Shown here in pieces: positions 34,276 through 45,240 of a stretch of DNA of 64,000 nt. The DNA is from Lepas anatifera (Eukaryota; Arthropoda; Thecostraca; Lepadidae): contig JAOTON010000773.1 in assembly GCA_034440635.1 (NCBI GenBank), positions 1,051,501 to 1,115,500 of the forward strand, read 5' to 3'. Under the pieces are notes generated by a model. The model was not told where the DNA came from. It saw only the letters and a program-made list of their open reading frames with translations, and did no database searches. The translations under genes and the position numbers were made by a program. Positions within the stretch are counted from its first letter, which is position 1. Each line of letters starts with the position of its first letter.

Positions 34276-35063
34276 AAACAAAGGTCTACCGAAAACTGAG
34301 TGACACAGGACAGTGCATGAACGGCAAAAGTGAGTGTCCTGGACGGTACTCCCAGAGTGTAATACGATCGTTCATCCACCGAGCAATCAAGTACTGCAGT
34401 GACTGGGGCGAAACTCATCTCGAGCTCCAACGCTGCAAGCAAATACTCGTGAACAATGAGTCCACAAATTCAGACGTTGATCACGAAATTTCCAAACGCC
34501 TCGACAACTTCAAGAGACAAGAACACCAACAACATCCTAGGAGGGAGATTGCTCTTTTCTACAAAAGTCAAATGTCCCCCTCCTACAAAGTCGATGAAAA
34601 TGTCATAAAGCGGATAATCGCCACCAACATCCAGTGCAAAGAAGACAACACGATATTGAAATTCAACATCTTCTATCAAAATCCCAAGATTAGCCGACTC
34701 ATCATGAAAAACAACCTGAACAAGAAAACATCTGACTTGAAGAAGACCAACGTAGTATACCACTTTGAATGCCCGTACGGAGATTGCAAGCTTCGAGGAA
34801 CCGGTACCTACGTTGGTGTCACAACAACATCACTATCACGCAGGCTCACTATGCACCTGCAGATGGGAGTCCCCAAAGACCACTACAAACGATTTCACAA
34901 TCGCGACATCACCCGGAAGGACTTGGTCGACAACACCCGCACCATACGACAAACTACCGACCGGCGAAAACTACCCATCTACGAAGCCCTCATAATCAGA
35001 GAGAGACAACCCGACCTCAACAAACAGAATAAGATATTAACAACATGCCTGGAGCTGTATTAA
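34269..35063 (+). CDS. PLE C-terminal protein fragment with GIY-YIG endonuclease
   Basis: 264 codons, open. Residues 5-20 (KVYRKLSDTGQC) are the post-RT 'VYRK' segment of PLEs, followed by a His/Cys-containing linker (RSFIHRAIKYCSDW, LELQRCKQILVNN). Residues 160-180 hold VVYHFECPYGDC, then GTGTYVGVTTTSLSRRLTMH, which is the GIY-YIG nuclease entry with its catalytic Arg helix. The end is TTCLELY. The RT catalytic part is absent (5' truncation), so the ATG is incidental. Family: EN-positive Penelope-like retroelements. The copy pairs head to head with the minus-strand copy. Confidence 0.85.
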   Translation: MVETKVYRKLSDTGQCMNGKSECPGRYSQSVIRSFIHRAIKYCSDWGETHLELQRCKQILVNNESTNSDVDHEISKRLDNFKRQEHQQHPRREIALFYKSQMSPSYKVDENVIKRIIATNIQCKEDNTILKFNIFYQNPKISRLIMKNNLNKKTSDLKKTNVVYHFECPYGDCKLRGTGTYVGVTTTSLSRRLTMHLQMGVPKDHYKRFHNRDITRKDLVDNTRTIRQTTDRRKLPIYEALIIRERQPDLNKQNKILTTCLELY

Positions 35064-35432
35064 AGCTTCAAGCCAAATGGTGCATTTGTCTTATGCATCG
35101 TTTTAGAATGTCAAGAGTTAGTGATTTTGTTTGATATAGGAAGTGTTTTCGGTCTCTTCAATTGAAAGCTATCTGCAATGCAATATCATGTTTTGGTTCT
35201 CGTGAATTTCAAACGACAATTGTCTGCATAAAGCAGGAAGGGAGTGTGCAAGGAAACTTATTTATATGTACTACTGATGATGAATAATGTTATTTGAAAG
35301 CTTTATTTAAATATAACCTATTTTCAATGCAATTTGCTGACCTTATATTCCAACTAGCAGAGGGAACGAGAAAAGTGTTTAGAGAAAAGAAAAGACAGAG
35401 AAAAAACTCGTAAAGGCTCGATTTGAATTCAA
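34280..35432 (+). mobile_element. Penelope-like element, right (plus) copy, 5'-truncated
   Basis: Arm of an inverted repeat with 33024-34224, separated by a 55-bp spacer (34225-34279) that belongs to the left copy's 5' part. It includes the coding fragment and about 370 bp of 3' region, ending just before GAATTCAAT and a long (TA)n array. Confidence 0.85.
35274..35299 (+). ncRNA. Hammerhead-like core in the right PLE copy
   Basis: CTGATGA, T, GAATAA-TG-TTATTT, GAAA. Same layout as the left copy, but the closing base pair of the stem is lost (C to T). Position within the 3' region matches. Confidence 0.3.
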
Positions 35433-35439
35433 TCTGAAG

Positions 35440-35451
35440 TATATATCTATA

Positions 35452-35507
<56 letters not shown>

Positions 35508-35550
35508 TTATTTATATATATATTTATATATATATATATATTTATATATA

Positions 35551-35600
<50 letters not shown>

Positions 35601-35610
35601 CATATATTTG
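35440..35610. repeat. (TA)n array at right PLE 3' end
   Basis: About 170 bp of TA with TTTATT interruptions. Confidence 0.95.
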
Positions 35611-35616
35611 TATATA

Positions 35617-35923
35617 TCTGACCTTAGGTCAAAAATTTACAAAATACCGAAACAAAGTTTGTAGCCCTCAGTGAGCCCATTATATGAAGGCTTCAATTTG
35701 ATAAATCAACCCTACTCCGAGTTATGCAATCCCAAATATTTACCTGGCCTGGTGACCTGACTCGAGATGACCCAAACATAAAATTTGTAGGGGAAGTTGC
35801 AGAATTGATAAATGATAAGCTGTGCCTAGTACGGTGGCGCTTGGCGCCGCCGCTTCTCTGTGACGAAGAAAAATCTGTAGTGGGGTTAGTCAGCAGCCTT
35901 CCGCCCCACTGGGGGAAGGTTAA
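35617..35923 (-). mobile_element. Right-part fragment of a TTAA element
   Basis: Matches 18080-18322 in the inverted copy: GAAGTTGCAGAATTGAT, TACGGTGGCGC. It ends CCCCACTGGGGGAAGGTTAA with the TTAA border. It is interrupted on the left by the TA array. Confidence 0.6.
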
Positions 35924-36057
35924 AAAGTAAAAATCCCTTGCTTAAACTCGAGAAAATGACAATTTTTTTGCAGGATTGTCCTTATATTTGTGTCTTCCGT
36001 CCAAAGCTACGTGAAAAAGTTTTGATTTCGAAAAAAATTGTAACGCGCACCCCTTAT

Positions 36058-36059
36058 AT

Positions 36060-36106
<47 letters not shown>
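36058..36106. repeat. (TA)n microsatellite
   Basis: Pure TA tract. Confidence 0.95.
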
Positions 36107-36109
<3 letters not shown>

Positions 36110-36225
36110 TATTCATCAACAAGTCAATCAAGATCTCTCGAAACCTTGAAGGATTTGGTTGCCAGAAAATCTAACTGTGGAAGATGTCGCAGAAACTGCA
36201 TGGTGATTAGGTAATTAGGAATACA

Positions 36226-38060
36226 ATGCACTCAGAAACTTGGAACAACCGGGGAAAAGGCTGGAAATTTTTCACATTTCCATCGCCTCTCTGGTCATAA
36301 GCTGTTCTTACCCTGTTCGCGGTCTGGCTACTAGAAGATGGCTTGAACGTAGCAGAAGGCATGATGACAATGTCAAGGAGACCAGAAAAGCACGTGCACG
36401 CTTGTCAAAATTGGAACAACCACTAGCCCCCTGGCGGACAACATTCAACAGCGGTCCCCGCGGCATGCCCTGAGGGCAGGACTACCGCCGGTGTGCCTTC
36501 CTTGTGCACCGCACCGAACGGCGCACCCCCGCGCACACAAAGGCCGATAGAGGTGATTGCCAAGACAGAGGTGACCACGTGGTGGCAGTATAGACACTGG
36601 AACTTTATTGGCGGAGATGGCCTATGTTACATTCCAAACGACTTTTCTTTAGCAATACTCTCTGGAAAAAGTTACTTAGAACAGCTGAACTCTATGGATG
36701 CGTTATACGCCAAATGTTCGGTAAAGATATGACGTCTAAGTCATTGCATGACAGGAATATGCTTAGGAACTGGGGGACCCAGGGGGCCACGGGCCTCTAG
36801 TGTTGAAGATTTTAAACATTTACCCTATGCCGTTGACTGGAAATAAACGAATTTAAAATACACCTTGCCCCCTTAATGTTCTAGACGTTCCTATATCTAT
36901 GACGACAGGGGTTGTTTGGCATGCTTTGCAAGTCTGCTATTTCAATTCGACCCAGGGGCGTCGCCACGGATTTTTTTCATGGGGCCAGAATCCAAGAGAG
37001 CCTCCTAGCTTTTGGAGGTCCCCAATTTGTAGGTCATTTAATGTCTTTCTTGATAAGTAAGAGACCTCCTATTTTGGCCGTTTAGCAGTCTCCTTCATAA
37101 ATAAAAGCACTTCAACTTAGTTATTAAGGATAATTGGAAAGACAATGCCTTCAGGAAACTGAACAACCGGAGAAAAAAACGTTGGAAATTATTAAATTTC
37201 TATCACCTCCATAGTCATAATCTGTTCTTACCGGGTGCGCGGTCTGGCTACCAAAATATGGCTTGAACGTAGTAGCGGAAGGCATGATGACAATGTCAAG
37301 GAGACCAGAAAAGCACGTGCACACTTGTCAAAATTGGAACAACCACTGGCTCCCTGGCGGACAACATTCAACAACGGTCCCTGTGGCATGCCCTGAGGGC
37401 AGGATTAACGTCAGTGTCTGTTCCTTGTGCACCGCACCCCTCGGCACACAAAGACCGATAGAGGTGACTGCCAAGAGGCGACCACGAGGTAGCTGTACAG
37501 GCACTGGCAACGCGGCGTTATTTGGCGGATATGTCCTACGTTGCATCCGAAAGGAATTTTAAGTAGCAATAAGCTATGAAAAATACAACTAAGGATAGCT
37601 GAACTCTATAGGTGCGTCCCACACCAAATGGTCGGAAAAAGTGTGACGTTTAAGCTACTGCATGACAGGAATAGGCTTAGGAACAGGGGGCCACGGCCCC
37701 CTAATGTTAAACATAGCATTGACTGGAAAGAAACGACTTCAAAATACACTTGGCCCCCCTCTCCACAATGCCTCAGACGTTCCTACATCTATGATGACAC
37801 GGGTTCCTTGGCATGCTTTGCAAGTCTCCTATTTCAGCTTAAACCATGAGCGAGACCACGGATTTTTTTCATGGGGGCCAGAATCCAAGAGAGCCTCCTA
37901 GCTTTTAGGGGCTTCCATTTTTAGGTCATTTAAGGTCTCTCAAGTAAGGGGCCTCCTATGTTGGGTGTTTAGGAGCCTCCTTCATAAGGAAAACCACCTC
38001 AACGTAGGTCATTTAGTAGATCTCCTTTTTAAGTAAGGGGCCCCCTGGATAGGTCGTTTT
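36226..38060. repeat. Tandem duplication, two units of about 0.9 kb
   Basis: 36226-37142 and 37143-38060 align from GAAAC..GAACAACCGG.GAAAA through CAAAATTGGAACAACCACT to ATTTTTTTCATGGGG and AGAGAGCCTCCTAGCTTTT. The offset is 917 bp at the start and 892 bp near the end. Each unit contains a diverged relative of the intron-1 segment (GGCATGCCCTGAGGGCAGGA). After 37880, short imperfect ~55-bp repeats (GGTCATTTAA, GGCCTCCT) follow. Non-coding. Confidence 0.75.
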
Positions 38061-38133
38061 GGGGATTTTCTGTATAAGTAAATGGGCCACCCATGTGGGC
38101 CACTGAGGGGCCTCCCTTAGGTGGCCCTACAGG

Positions 38134-39998
38134 CAGAGTTGTGCGACTCGCGTGTCAGAGTCGGAGTTTAACTCTAATTCCGACTCATTCGACTCTGAGT
38201 TGAGTTGAGTTGAGTCGAAAAAATTAGACAAGTGAGTTGAGTTGAGTTGAGTTGGTTCACAACACATCAATGAGTTGAGCTGAGTTGAGTTGTGAAGACA
38301 GCGAGTCAAATGAGTTGACGAAAAAAGTTGGCTTAACAGGTAAACATGTTGTCAAGTAAAAGTGTCGGAATTTGCCTACCTTTTGCAAACCTCCTTTAAC
38401 CTCCTTTAAAACATTTTTCCCCAGTGTTTCAATTGTTTAAATCAGAGTTTCAATTTATTTCACTAAACCAATAATTATATGGTTCAATTGCTTATTTTAA
38501 AGGCCCATCCGGTTTGAAGGAATCCCTAGGCACGAATAATACATACACTCAAAAAATTAAACAAGTTCCTATCACTGGCATTGAAGTTGTGGAACGCACT
38601 ACAAAATACATTTCAAAACTCTCAAAAACTTCTCATCTTCAATATTTAATATTACTTCTTTACTTTAAACACTCCAACAACACGCGTCGTCGTCGCTGAT
38701 TGTTATCGTTAGTGGTGGTTTTCTGAGAATAGTGTGCGCCATTGCTGTCTTTGAAAAACAAATTCAGCAGAGTATGGACTCAAGCTTAACTAACCTCAAG
38801 GCAAAAGAGTAATTATCACGTGATAGTTCATGAAGTAATGCAAATATTTATATGCCTACATGGTACATTTATTATTTTGTCCTAAATGTGCCGTCTGCCG
38901 CCACCCTTTTCATTTTACCTATCAATAGCAAATACTGCTATTAACATTGAAAAATTGGACCTTTGATTCTACAAAAATGTTGAGATGTCTTTATTGCAAG
39001 AATCAGAGGAATTATTTCCTGCTACTGTTTTTGTCTGATCAGAGACCCTTACTTGGCATCTGTGTTTATTTGGATAGCTATAATGCATTAGCAATTTTCA
39101 ATGAAATCGTTCCCCAATTTTGCTTGAAGAGCGATAGGTATGTATTTTATTACAGGTTCTGACTGAAGCTGAAAATTTGATTGGGTTTAAAATATTAATA
39201 TATTCAAATTCAACACATCAACTTTGATAAAATTTTCATTACTATTGTCCTTTGTCATATATGGTATACTTTTCCTGGGGTTTGCTGTAATTCTTATAAT
39301 TAGCAATTGCAACTAGGTAATTATTGCTTACATTTTGATAAAACTCTTGGGATATTAATTTTAATTTATAAAAATTACCTAGCCTCACTCTTTAACAGAA
39401 AAAGCAATACCTATACTATCCCTACAAATCAAAATACAGTTTATATCATGTTCTTTTAGCTTGAATCTTTCTTGGCAGTATGGAGGCTCAATTTTTTTGC
39501 CTGTGTTGGTGTAACTTAAGCGCTTTCAGGGTCTTTTCCATTCCATTTACTTAGTTTTATATACAATGCTCCTTTTAGAAGTAATTGCAGCATGTGGAAG
39601 CTTTTTTGGGCAGTGACAGTCTGGAAGAATTAAAGTTATTCATGGTTGCTGGGTAATTGTTAACCAATGTTTGAATGTCAATTAATCAATTTTGCTTCCA
39701 TTAATCTTTTGTTTCATGTCAGACTTTCTGAGCAGTTTGATTTTTGCTGGTGGATTGATTTATTTCTGTATTTCTTATATTTATCATGTATTTATTTCAT
39801 TTTGCAAATGAGTTGAAGTTTGAGTTGAGTTGAATCGTGAGCTGAGACAGAGTTGAGTCGGATGAATTTAGCCGTGAGTCAGAGTTGCGTTGACTCACTG
39901 AACTCTTGGTCATGAGTTGAGTCGGAGTTGAGTCAACTGCTCTCAGCACTTGAGTTGAGTTGAGTCGACTCAAGAAAATTCTGAAACGCACAACTCTG
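38134..39998. mobile_element. hAT-type non-autonomous element, 1,865 bp
   Basis: Begins CAGAGTTGTGCG and ends CGCACAACTCTG (12-bp perfect inverted ends) between exact 8-bp direct repeats CCTACAGG at 38126-38133 and 39999-40006, the hallmark of hAT insertion. Both subterminal regions (38150-38310 and 39810-39980) are dense in GAGTT/GAGTC repeats, likely transposase-binding sites by analogy. The AT-rich interior has no transposase. It is inserted in a repeat that resumes at 40007. Confidence 0.85.
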
Positions 39999-40006
39999 CC
40001 TACAGG

Positions 40007-40153
40007 GCCCGCTAAGGGAGGCCACTAACAGGGAGGTTGGGCCCTATGATACTTAAAGGGCTATTCCAAACTCTTAAGCATCGAAGCGTACCTCCTAAGT
40101 CAGGTGGACAGACTAAAAAAATGCATGGGGCCAAGGCCCCCTTGGAAGCGACG
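40007..40153. repeat. Remainder of the repeat split by the hAT insertion
   Basis: Ends ATGGGGCCAAGGCCCCCTTG then GAAGCGACGCCC, an inverted counterpart of GGGGCGTCGCCACGG at 36956. This suggests one composite repeat from 36955 to 40153 carrying the hAT copy and part of the tandem duplication. Confidence 0.5.
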
Positions 40154-40203
40154 CCCTTTACTCAAAAATATGATAAAGGTAAAGGTGATGCATTCACGTT
40201 GGC

Positions 40204-40560
40204 TCACGTGTCATTATGAGGAAACCTGCGTTTACTGTTTTTTTCAACGACGAAGCCATTTTGGCTGTCACTGATCAGTTTGGCCAGATTGTCGGTGGTG
40301 GCTCGCCCGTGCCGGAATACCGATTGCACAGCATAAACTTTCTTTTCGAGAATTTCGTTAAGTCTTACGGTAACCATGCGCAGCCTAGAAGCACAACTTA
40401 TAAGCGAAATGGGGCGATAAACTTTTGGGTATGTTTTTCTTCGCCAAGTTTTAGTAGGATAATTATGATTACGATTATACTTATGATTAATTATGATTAT
40501 TATGATGCTGTCCTGCCACGTCGTGGGGAAAGAGTCACCAAGAAACATGCTGTTAATGGC
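40204..40560 (-). pseudogene. LINE reverse transcriptase fragment
   Basis: A 114-codon open frame has YRPISLISCASRLRMVTVRL and QSVFRHGRATTDNLAKL, which are RT blocks 1 and 2 of jockey/CR1-group non-LTR elements. A degenerate SFPTTWQDSIIIII lies upstream. The catalytic YADD region is absent. Truncated and non-functional; the Ile-rich ATTATG repeats are probably a slipped simple repeat. Confidence 0.75.
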
Positions 40561-40689
40561 CGAAAGCAGGTAATTTAGTGCTGCCCTGAACGGTCGATGC
40601 AGACAAAGAGTTTACAAATTTGTACAAATATTTGAAAAGACCTGCCGGCGCAGACCAAAGGTCCCGAGATACTGCGCCTTCTATCGATT

Positions 40690-40778
40690 TCAATACTGTA
40701 AACTGCATACTCCAACTGCATGTTCCTGAGCAGCGAACCGGGGCCTAGCGCTCTACCAACTGAGCTACCGAGGCGGCA
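40690..40778 (-). repeat. tRNA-like SINE head, reverse strand
   Basis: Minus strand GCCTCGGTAGCTCAGTTGG then TAGAGCGCTAGGCCCCGG is a strong A-box. There is no canonical B-box at tRNA spacing. Partial SINE. Confidence 0.6.
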
Positions 40779-40808
40779 AAGTGTAGTTGAGACAAAAACT
40801 GTTCAGAA

Positions 40809-41165
40809 TGCCACCCCGGTAGCTCAGTTGGTACAGCGCTGGGCTCCGGTCCGCTCAGAAAACCCGGACAGTGACAGTGCACCGGTGACAGCTTGAGATC
40901 GGTTCTCCTGAGACGCTCTGGCGCTCAATATTTATCCAACGTAAGTCGGGTAACCACTGACAAGTGAGAGGGTGACCTGAGCGGGGCCGCTGTCCCTGTG
41001 CTTTGTGGGACGTTTAATTTTAACTTCGAGATTAGCCCGCCATTTGCGGGGACTGCTCATTCGGATGGTGGAGTCGGAGTTTCCGTGACATGTCCCTTTA
41101 TGACTTTAGTGAAGCTTTGATTCCAGAAGCCGAACCTACAATAACTTGAAAAATGATAAAGAATT
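40809..41165 (+). repeat. tRNA-derived SINE, about 350 bp
   Basis: The A-box GGTAGCTCAGTTGGTACAGC, the degenerate B-box GGTTCTCCTGAGA and the body match the copy at 2612-2945. It ends in a (TA)n tail at 41168-41227. Confidence 0.8.
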
Positions 41166-41167
41166 GC

Positions 41168-41227
<60 letters not shown>
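41168..41227. repeat. (TA)n tail/microsatellite
   Basis: TA dinucleotides at the SINE 3' end. Confidence 0.95.
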
Positions 41228-41229
<2 letters not shown>

Positions 41230-41230
<1 letters not shown>

Positions 41231-41901
41231 CTGAAAAATAAGCGCATTTGGGCTGGATGTTTCCACTTTTTGGAAATTTGTTTTCCAAATGCAAGTAATC
41301 TGACCATATAATATTTCTATAAAGAGACTGAGGTAAGGCCCCAAAGTGACTGTCGAAATTCACACCCGCGTTGTAAGGGCCGTTCCCTGTAATCCCACTG
41401 TTATTTGTCCCATTTTTCATGCTGCAGGCATTTGACAGTGGTGAGTCGCCACCACAGCCGCAGGAGTACCGTGTCCTCCGGAAGTTGAATGCAGAGGTGA
41501 AGAAACTTACTTCGACGCGTCAAATACCTCACGCAGCCATTAATAACACCAATATCTAGCTAAGCAGTGATAATTCTCCAGCTAGCTACTTCTCAATCCA
41601 TACCTGCCTACTTCCGTGTTGTTTTCTGGACGGCGTTTTTACCTCGTTGGTTGCATGTCGGGCTCGTAATTTGCGCTAGAACTGAGGACGTCGTAAGTGG
41701 TTTACCTGCAGTGGCTTCCTGCGAGCAGTACTCGTGGGAAGCCTCCAGGAATGGCGCTGAGGCCTGGCCTGGGGCTCACGTGCAGCACTTGCAACGCGGT
41801 GGTTTATCGCACCGAATTAAACACTTGGTAACCATGCGGTTTGGTTTTTAAACAGCGCGGTGACCAGCAAAAGGTTGTAAGCGTTTCAGTGTTGGTTGAT
41901 A
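41230..41901. other. No gene recognised
   Basis: A 94-codon plus-strand frame at 41567-41851 shows no motif. Nothing else seen. Confidence 0.4.
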
Positions 41902-43047
41902 ACACTGGTCAACAGCCAAAATGGATCCGGCACGTGAACAACTGCTTCTGCCTATTTCGATACCGCTGATTTCAAATTTAGTATTTTTTTCCCATCGGAC
42001 CTGGTTTATTCTCCAGAGCATACCTGTTGTATAGCCTCTACACTTTCCACACACTGTCATCAGCCTAGCCTTTTGTGGAAAAATATAGATCAAGGATGTC
42101 GAGAATCAGGATTATCTGCACCCAGACAATGCAGCTTATCAATATAAATGTGAATTTATTGCAACGAAAGACTACCTCGCATTCAAGTGCATGAACATTG
42201 TACATTGAACAAGGTTTGCGCTCGGTCGCACAAGCTCGCCGGTATTGTAGACCGAGAGGTGACGTCGCAACATTATATGATGAGGATTTTATGTCAGTCA
42301 CCTCCCTTGAAGGTTGAGTCTAAGTAAAAAGCCACAGGTCAAGGTCATACCACCATTTTAAGGTCATTGACCCTAGTGCCTTTGGTCGGATGATACCGCC
42401 TAATATGACGTATATCATGCTATGACGTCATACGCTAGGTCACTCAATCTTGAGCTCAAAGTCGCAGGTTCAAGACAAAGGTCATGGGTCAAGGTCAAAC
42501 CTTATTTTCCGCCCGACGGTTGCCATAGTGCTAGTTGCAGTACACGTTATAGGCAAAATGTAATATTTTGACGTCAAAGGTCAATGGCCTTGAACGACCT
42601 TGGCCTAAAAGTGTCAGAGAACATTGCCTCAGACCTTTCCTCTGTTACTTTAGGCCACTTTCTCTCCATGTCCGGCTTCTCATCGCATAATCACGGCATT
42701 TCCCAATGGCTACCCTGCACATACAGAATTTGACCTATATGGCCTTGTTTTACCTTGAATATATTGACCTAGGTGTATGAAAATCAGGTTTAAAGTAGAA
42801 TACCCTAGCCTCCACAAACACCTAGACGTTCATTTTCCTAGACCTCTTGGGTTTTGCACTGTCAATGTCACTGATGCCAAGTAAAGTAGGCTTGCACAAA
42901 GACGACACACAGACATACTGGATCTCAAAATTCTGATCTGATACGGCATTTCTGCTGCCAGATTTGTGTTCAGCGCCACAAATTACCCTAGAAACGGACT
43001 ATTTTATTTTGGATCCACGACAAAAGCTAAATTTTGTTGACCAGTGT
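41902..43047. mobile_element. TIR element, 1,146 bp, with AGGTCA-rich core
   Basis: Perfect 13-bp inverted ends ACACTGGTCAACA (41902-41914) and TGTTGACCAGTGT (43035-43047), each with a GGATCC about 12-18 bp inside. The core 42260-42870 aligns with 58570-59160 of the TTAA element family: TGACGTATAT.AT..TATGACGTCAT, GCATAATCACGGCATTT, TTGACCTAGGT. Target duplication unclear. Either a distinct family that captured the core or a nested insertion. Confidence 0.65.
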
Positions 43048-43498
43048 AATCTTGTGAGGTTTGTGTTATCCGGTAACAATGCGGCATAATTATGCTAAAG
43101 AAAGTGTAGGTGTTCTCTGGCATCCCAGATGCGATCGACATTTTTTTGCTAGGTTTTAAAGGTTATTAGCACGGCATATTCCACCTCGGGGTATGATTTG
43201 GCCGATTACCTTCAATCATTGATATTCCGGAAACGTTATAAATGGAAAGCGGTTACGTGTCAAGCAGCGTCTTACGCCTTCAGACACCTCCCATAAATCA
43301 TTCTCGAGAATAGTTGGCCGAGAATAGAAATTAATTAATTAACCAGCAATGCCTCCCAATGTATCGCACCTCCTCAAAGTGCACTATGTTAACCACTGGT
43401 AACGGCCTGATTTCCTAGAATTGCCGCATTTAATAAGAGCCGTTTAATCACGCAGCAGTTTTATGCCGCCGAGAATAGCGCCGGCGCGGGTTCCGACG
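43048..43498. other. No gene recognised
   Basis: Nothing supported. Confidence 0.4.
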
Positions 43499-43654
43499 CA
43501 GTGGCGGCTCCAGGACGTCATTTCGGGGGAGTGCTAGGGGACTGGAACCTCCCCTTCCGTTACCTCGGAACAGCCTCCAGCTCTGCATTGAATATAGACA
43601 CTGACATTTCAGGGGGCTTGAGAGACCCCCTCGCACCCCCTGTATCCGCCGCTG
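43499..43654. mobile_element. hAT-type MITE, 156 bp
   Basis: Ends CAGTGGCGGCTCCAGG and CCTGTATCCGCCGCTG are inverted. Flanks TTCCGACG and TTTTGACG agree at six of eight positions, an aged 8-bp target duplication. Confidence 0.6.
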
Positions 43655-43973
43655 TTTTGACGGTATCGTCTAACGTAAGAGGACGCGGTGCCTGCATGCT
43701 TGCGATCCGTATTATGCAACTCAGATTATGCATGCGACCCTAATCTGCGCGTTGGTGCGTTTCACGGCTCCGACACGCCTGAGAGGGGCCTCCGGTGGAC
43801 CCCCCACCGGGCCCCCCGCTGTGGTGTGGGCCACAAGAGCTCCCGATGACCACGTGCTGACTACTGCGCTTGGATTGGTTCGGCGCTTGATTGCGGTGAG
43901 GCGCCGGGTGCCTGTCTGCTGGGGTCGAGCTCTCACGAGTGTTTTGTGTTTGACGGGATAGTACGTTGTCTCG

Positions 43974-44260
43974 TCATCATCATCATCATCATCATCATAT
44001 ATTTTAGTCCATCAACACACATAAATGTCCGACATAGTATCCGTTTCGCGTTTCATGGTTCAGAGCTATGTCCTCTTTACAAGCCTGCCCAGGGTGGATG
44101 CTTTCTATGGATAAATTGCAGCAGTTAGAGTTTGGTGCATGTTATGAATTATTAATGAAATACTTACATAGCTACCGACATACATCGTTCTTTGTTGACA
44201 GCCAATGACAGCTAATCTTGGAGCATGCATACATGCATACATACATACATACATACATGC
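43974..44260. repeat. Short (ATC)n and (CATA)n tracts
   Basis: ATC trinucleotides near 43974-43999 and CATA tetranucleotides near 44222-44258, with unremarkable sequence between. Confidence 0.85.
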
Positions 44261-44856
44261 ATTACAAAACGAATATGTTCGTAAATACATAAAGGTCCTG
44301 TACTGGGAACATACATCATTTAGTTGGACCACAAGCAGCCAAACAGAATGTGAAGTTTGACCGTGGTCCAACCATGTTGTCCGAATCTTCACAAATTCAT
44401 TCGGTGTTTGTTGTACAGAATCAGTGTTAGGCTGCACGCAGCTGTGAACTATGGGTGTGTGAGAAAGGCGGAGATTTAGAGGTAATATCAGGTCACGGCA
44501 GTATCATAGACTCTCTTCACTCTGGCCTTCTAGAATAAACACGTGTTTTCTTCTGTTTGTTTTGTATAGTTCTGTGCACCGAAATGGACCAATGTGATTG
44601 ATAGACTTTATAAAGGGCTGAAGTGATGGGCCGTAGTCGCGTCTTCTTAAGCGCTGGTTTCATTTGTATTCTTAACAAACTGAGTGTTTGAGCCAAACCA
44701 ATGTGTGTTCACAGTATAGTGGGAAATGCGCACATACGATAAATTTTATCAAGCACTGTTATTATTTCCGGCCCCGAGCTAGAGATATTTTAGCGTATTT
44801 GGAGTACCTACACACACACAGTCACACTTATCTACACGGCAGAGGTTTTTATCATA

Positions 44857-45240
44857 GAGATCTACTATAACTAGAGAGGACATCCTGTACAAAAGGGCAA
44901 TACCCCGACGTCAAAATTGAATGTTTTGTTAGTACAAATCTTGGCCAGGTTAATTGGAGAATCACGTGCTAATTTCAATGAGAGCTTCTGGATTTAGGCC
45001 ACGACTAAATAATTTTGCAGAGAAAGACATAATTCATTGCGAGGATTCTTGGCACATTAGGTCGTTGTCATGACAACCTTTTCTGGAATTGTGTGAATTT
45101 AATTAAATTGGATACCATTAGCAGAGGTATTTCAGTAAACAGTCACGAGCTTCCTCTCAGAGGCCCAGATTTGTACTAACAAAACTTTCAATTTTGACGT
45201 TCACACAGGTGTGCTGTCCGCTCTAGTTATAGTAGATCTC
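44857..45240. mobile_element. Mariner/Tc1-type MITE, 384 bp
   Basis: TA at both borders. Inverted ends GAGATCTACTATAACTAGAG then AGGACA pair with TGTCCGCTCTAGTTATAGTA then GATCTC. A second inverted pair lies just inside (GACGTCAAAATTGAA...GTTAGTACAAATCT and its reverse), so the element can fold nearly along its length. Non-coding. Confidence 0.8.
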
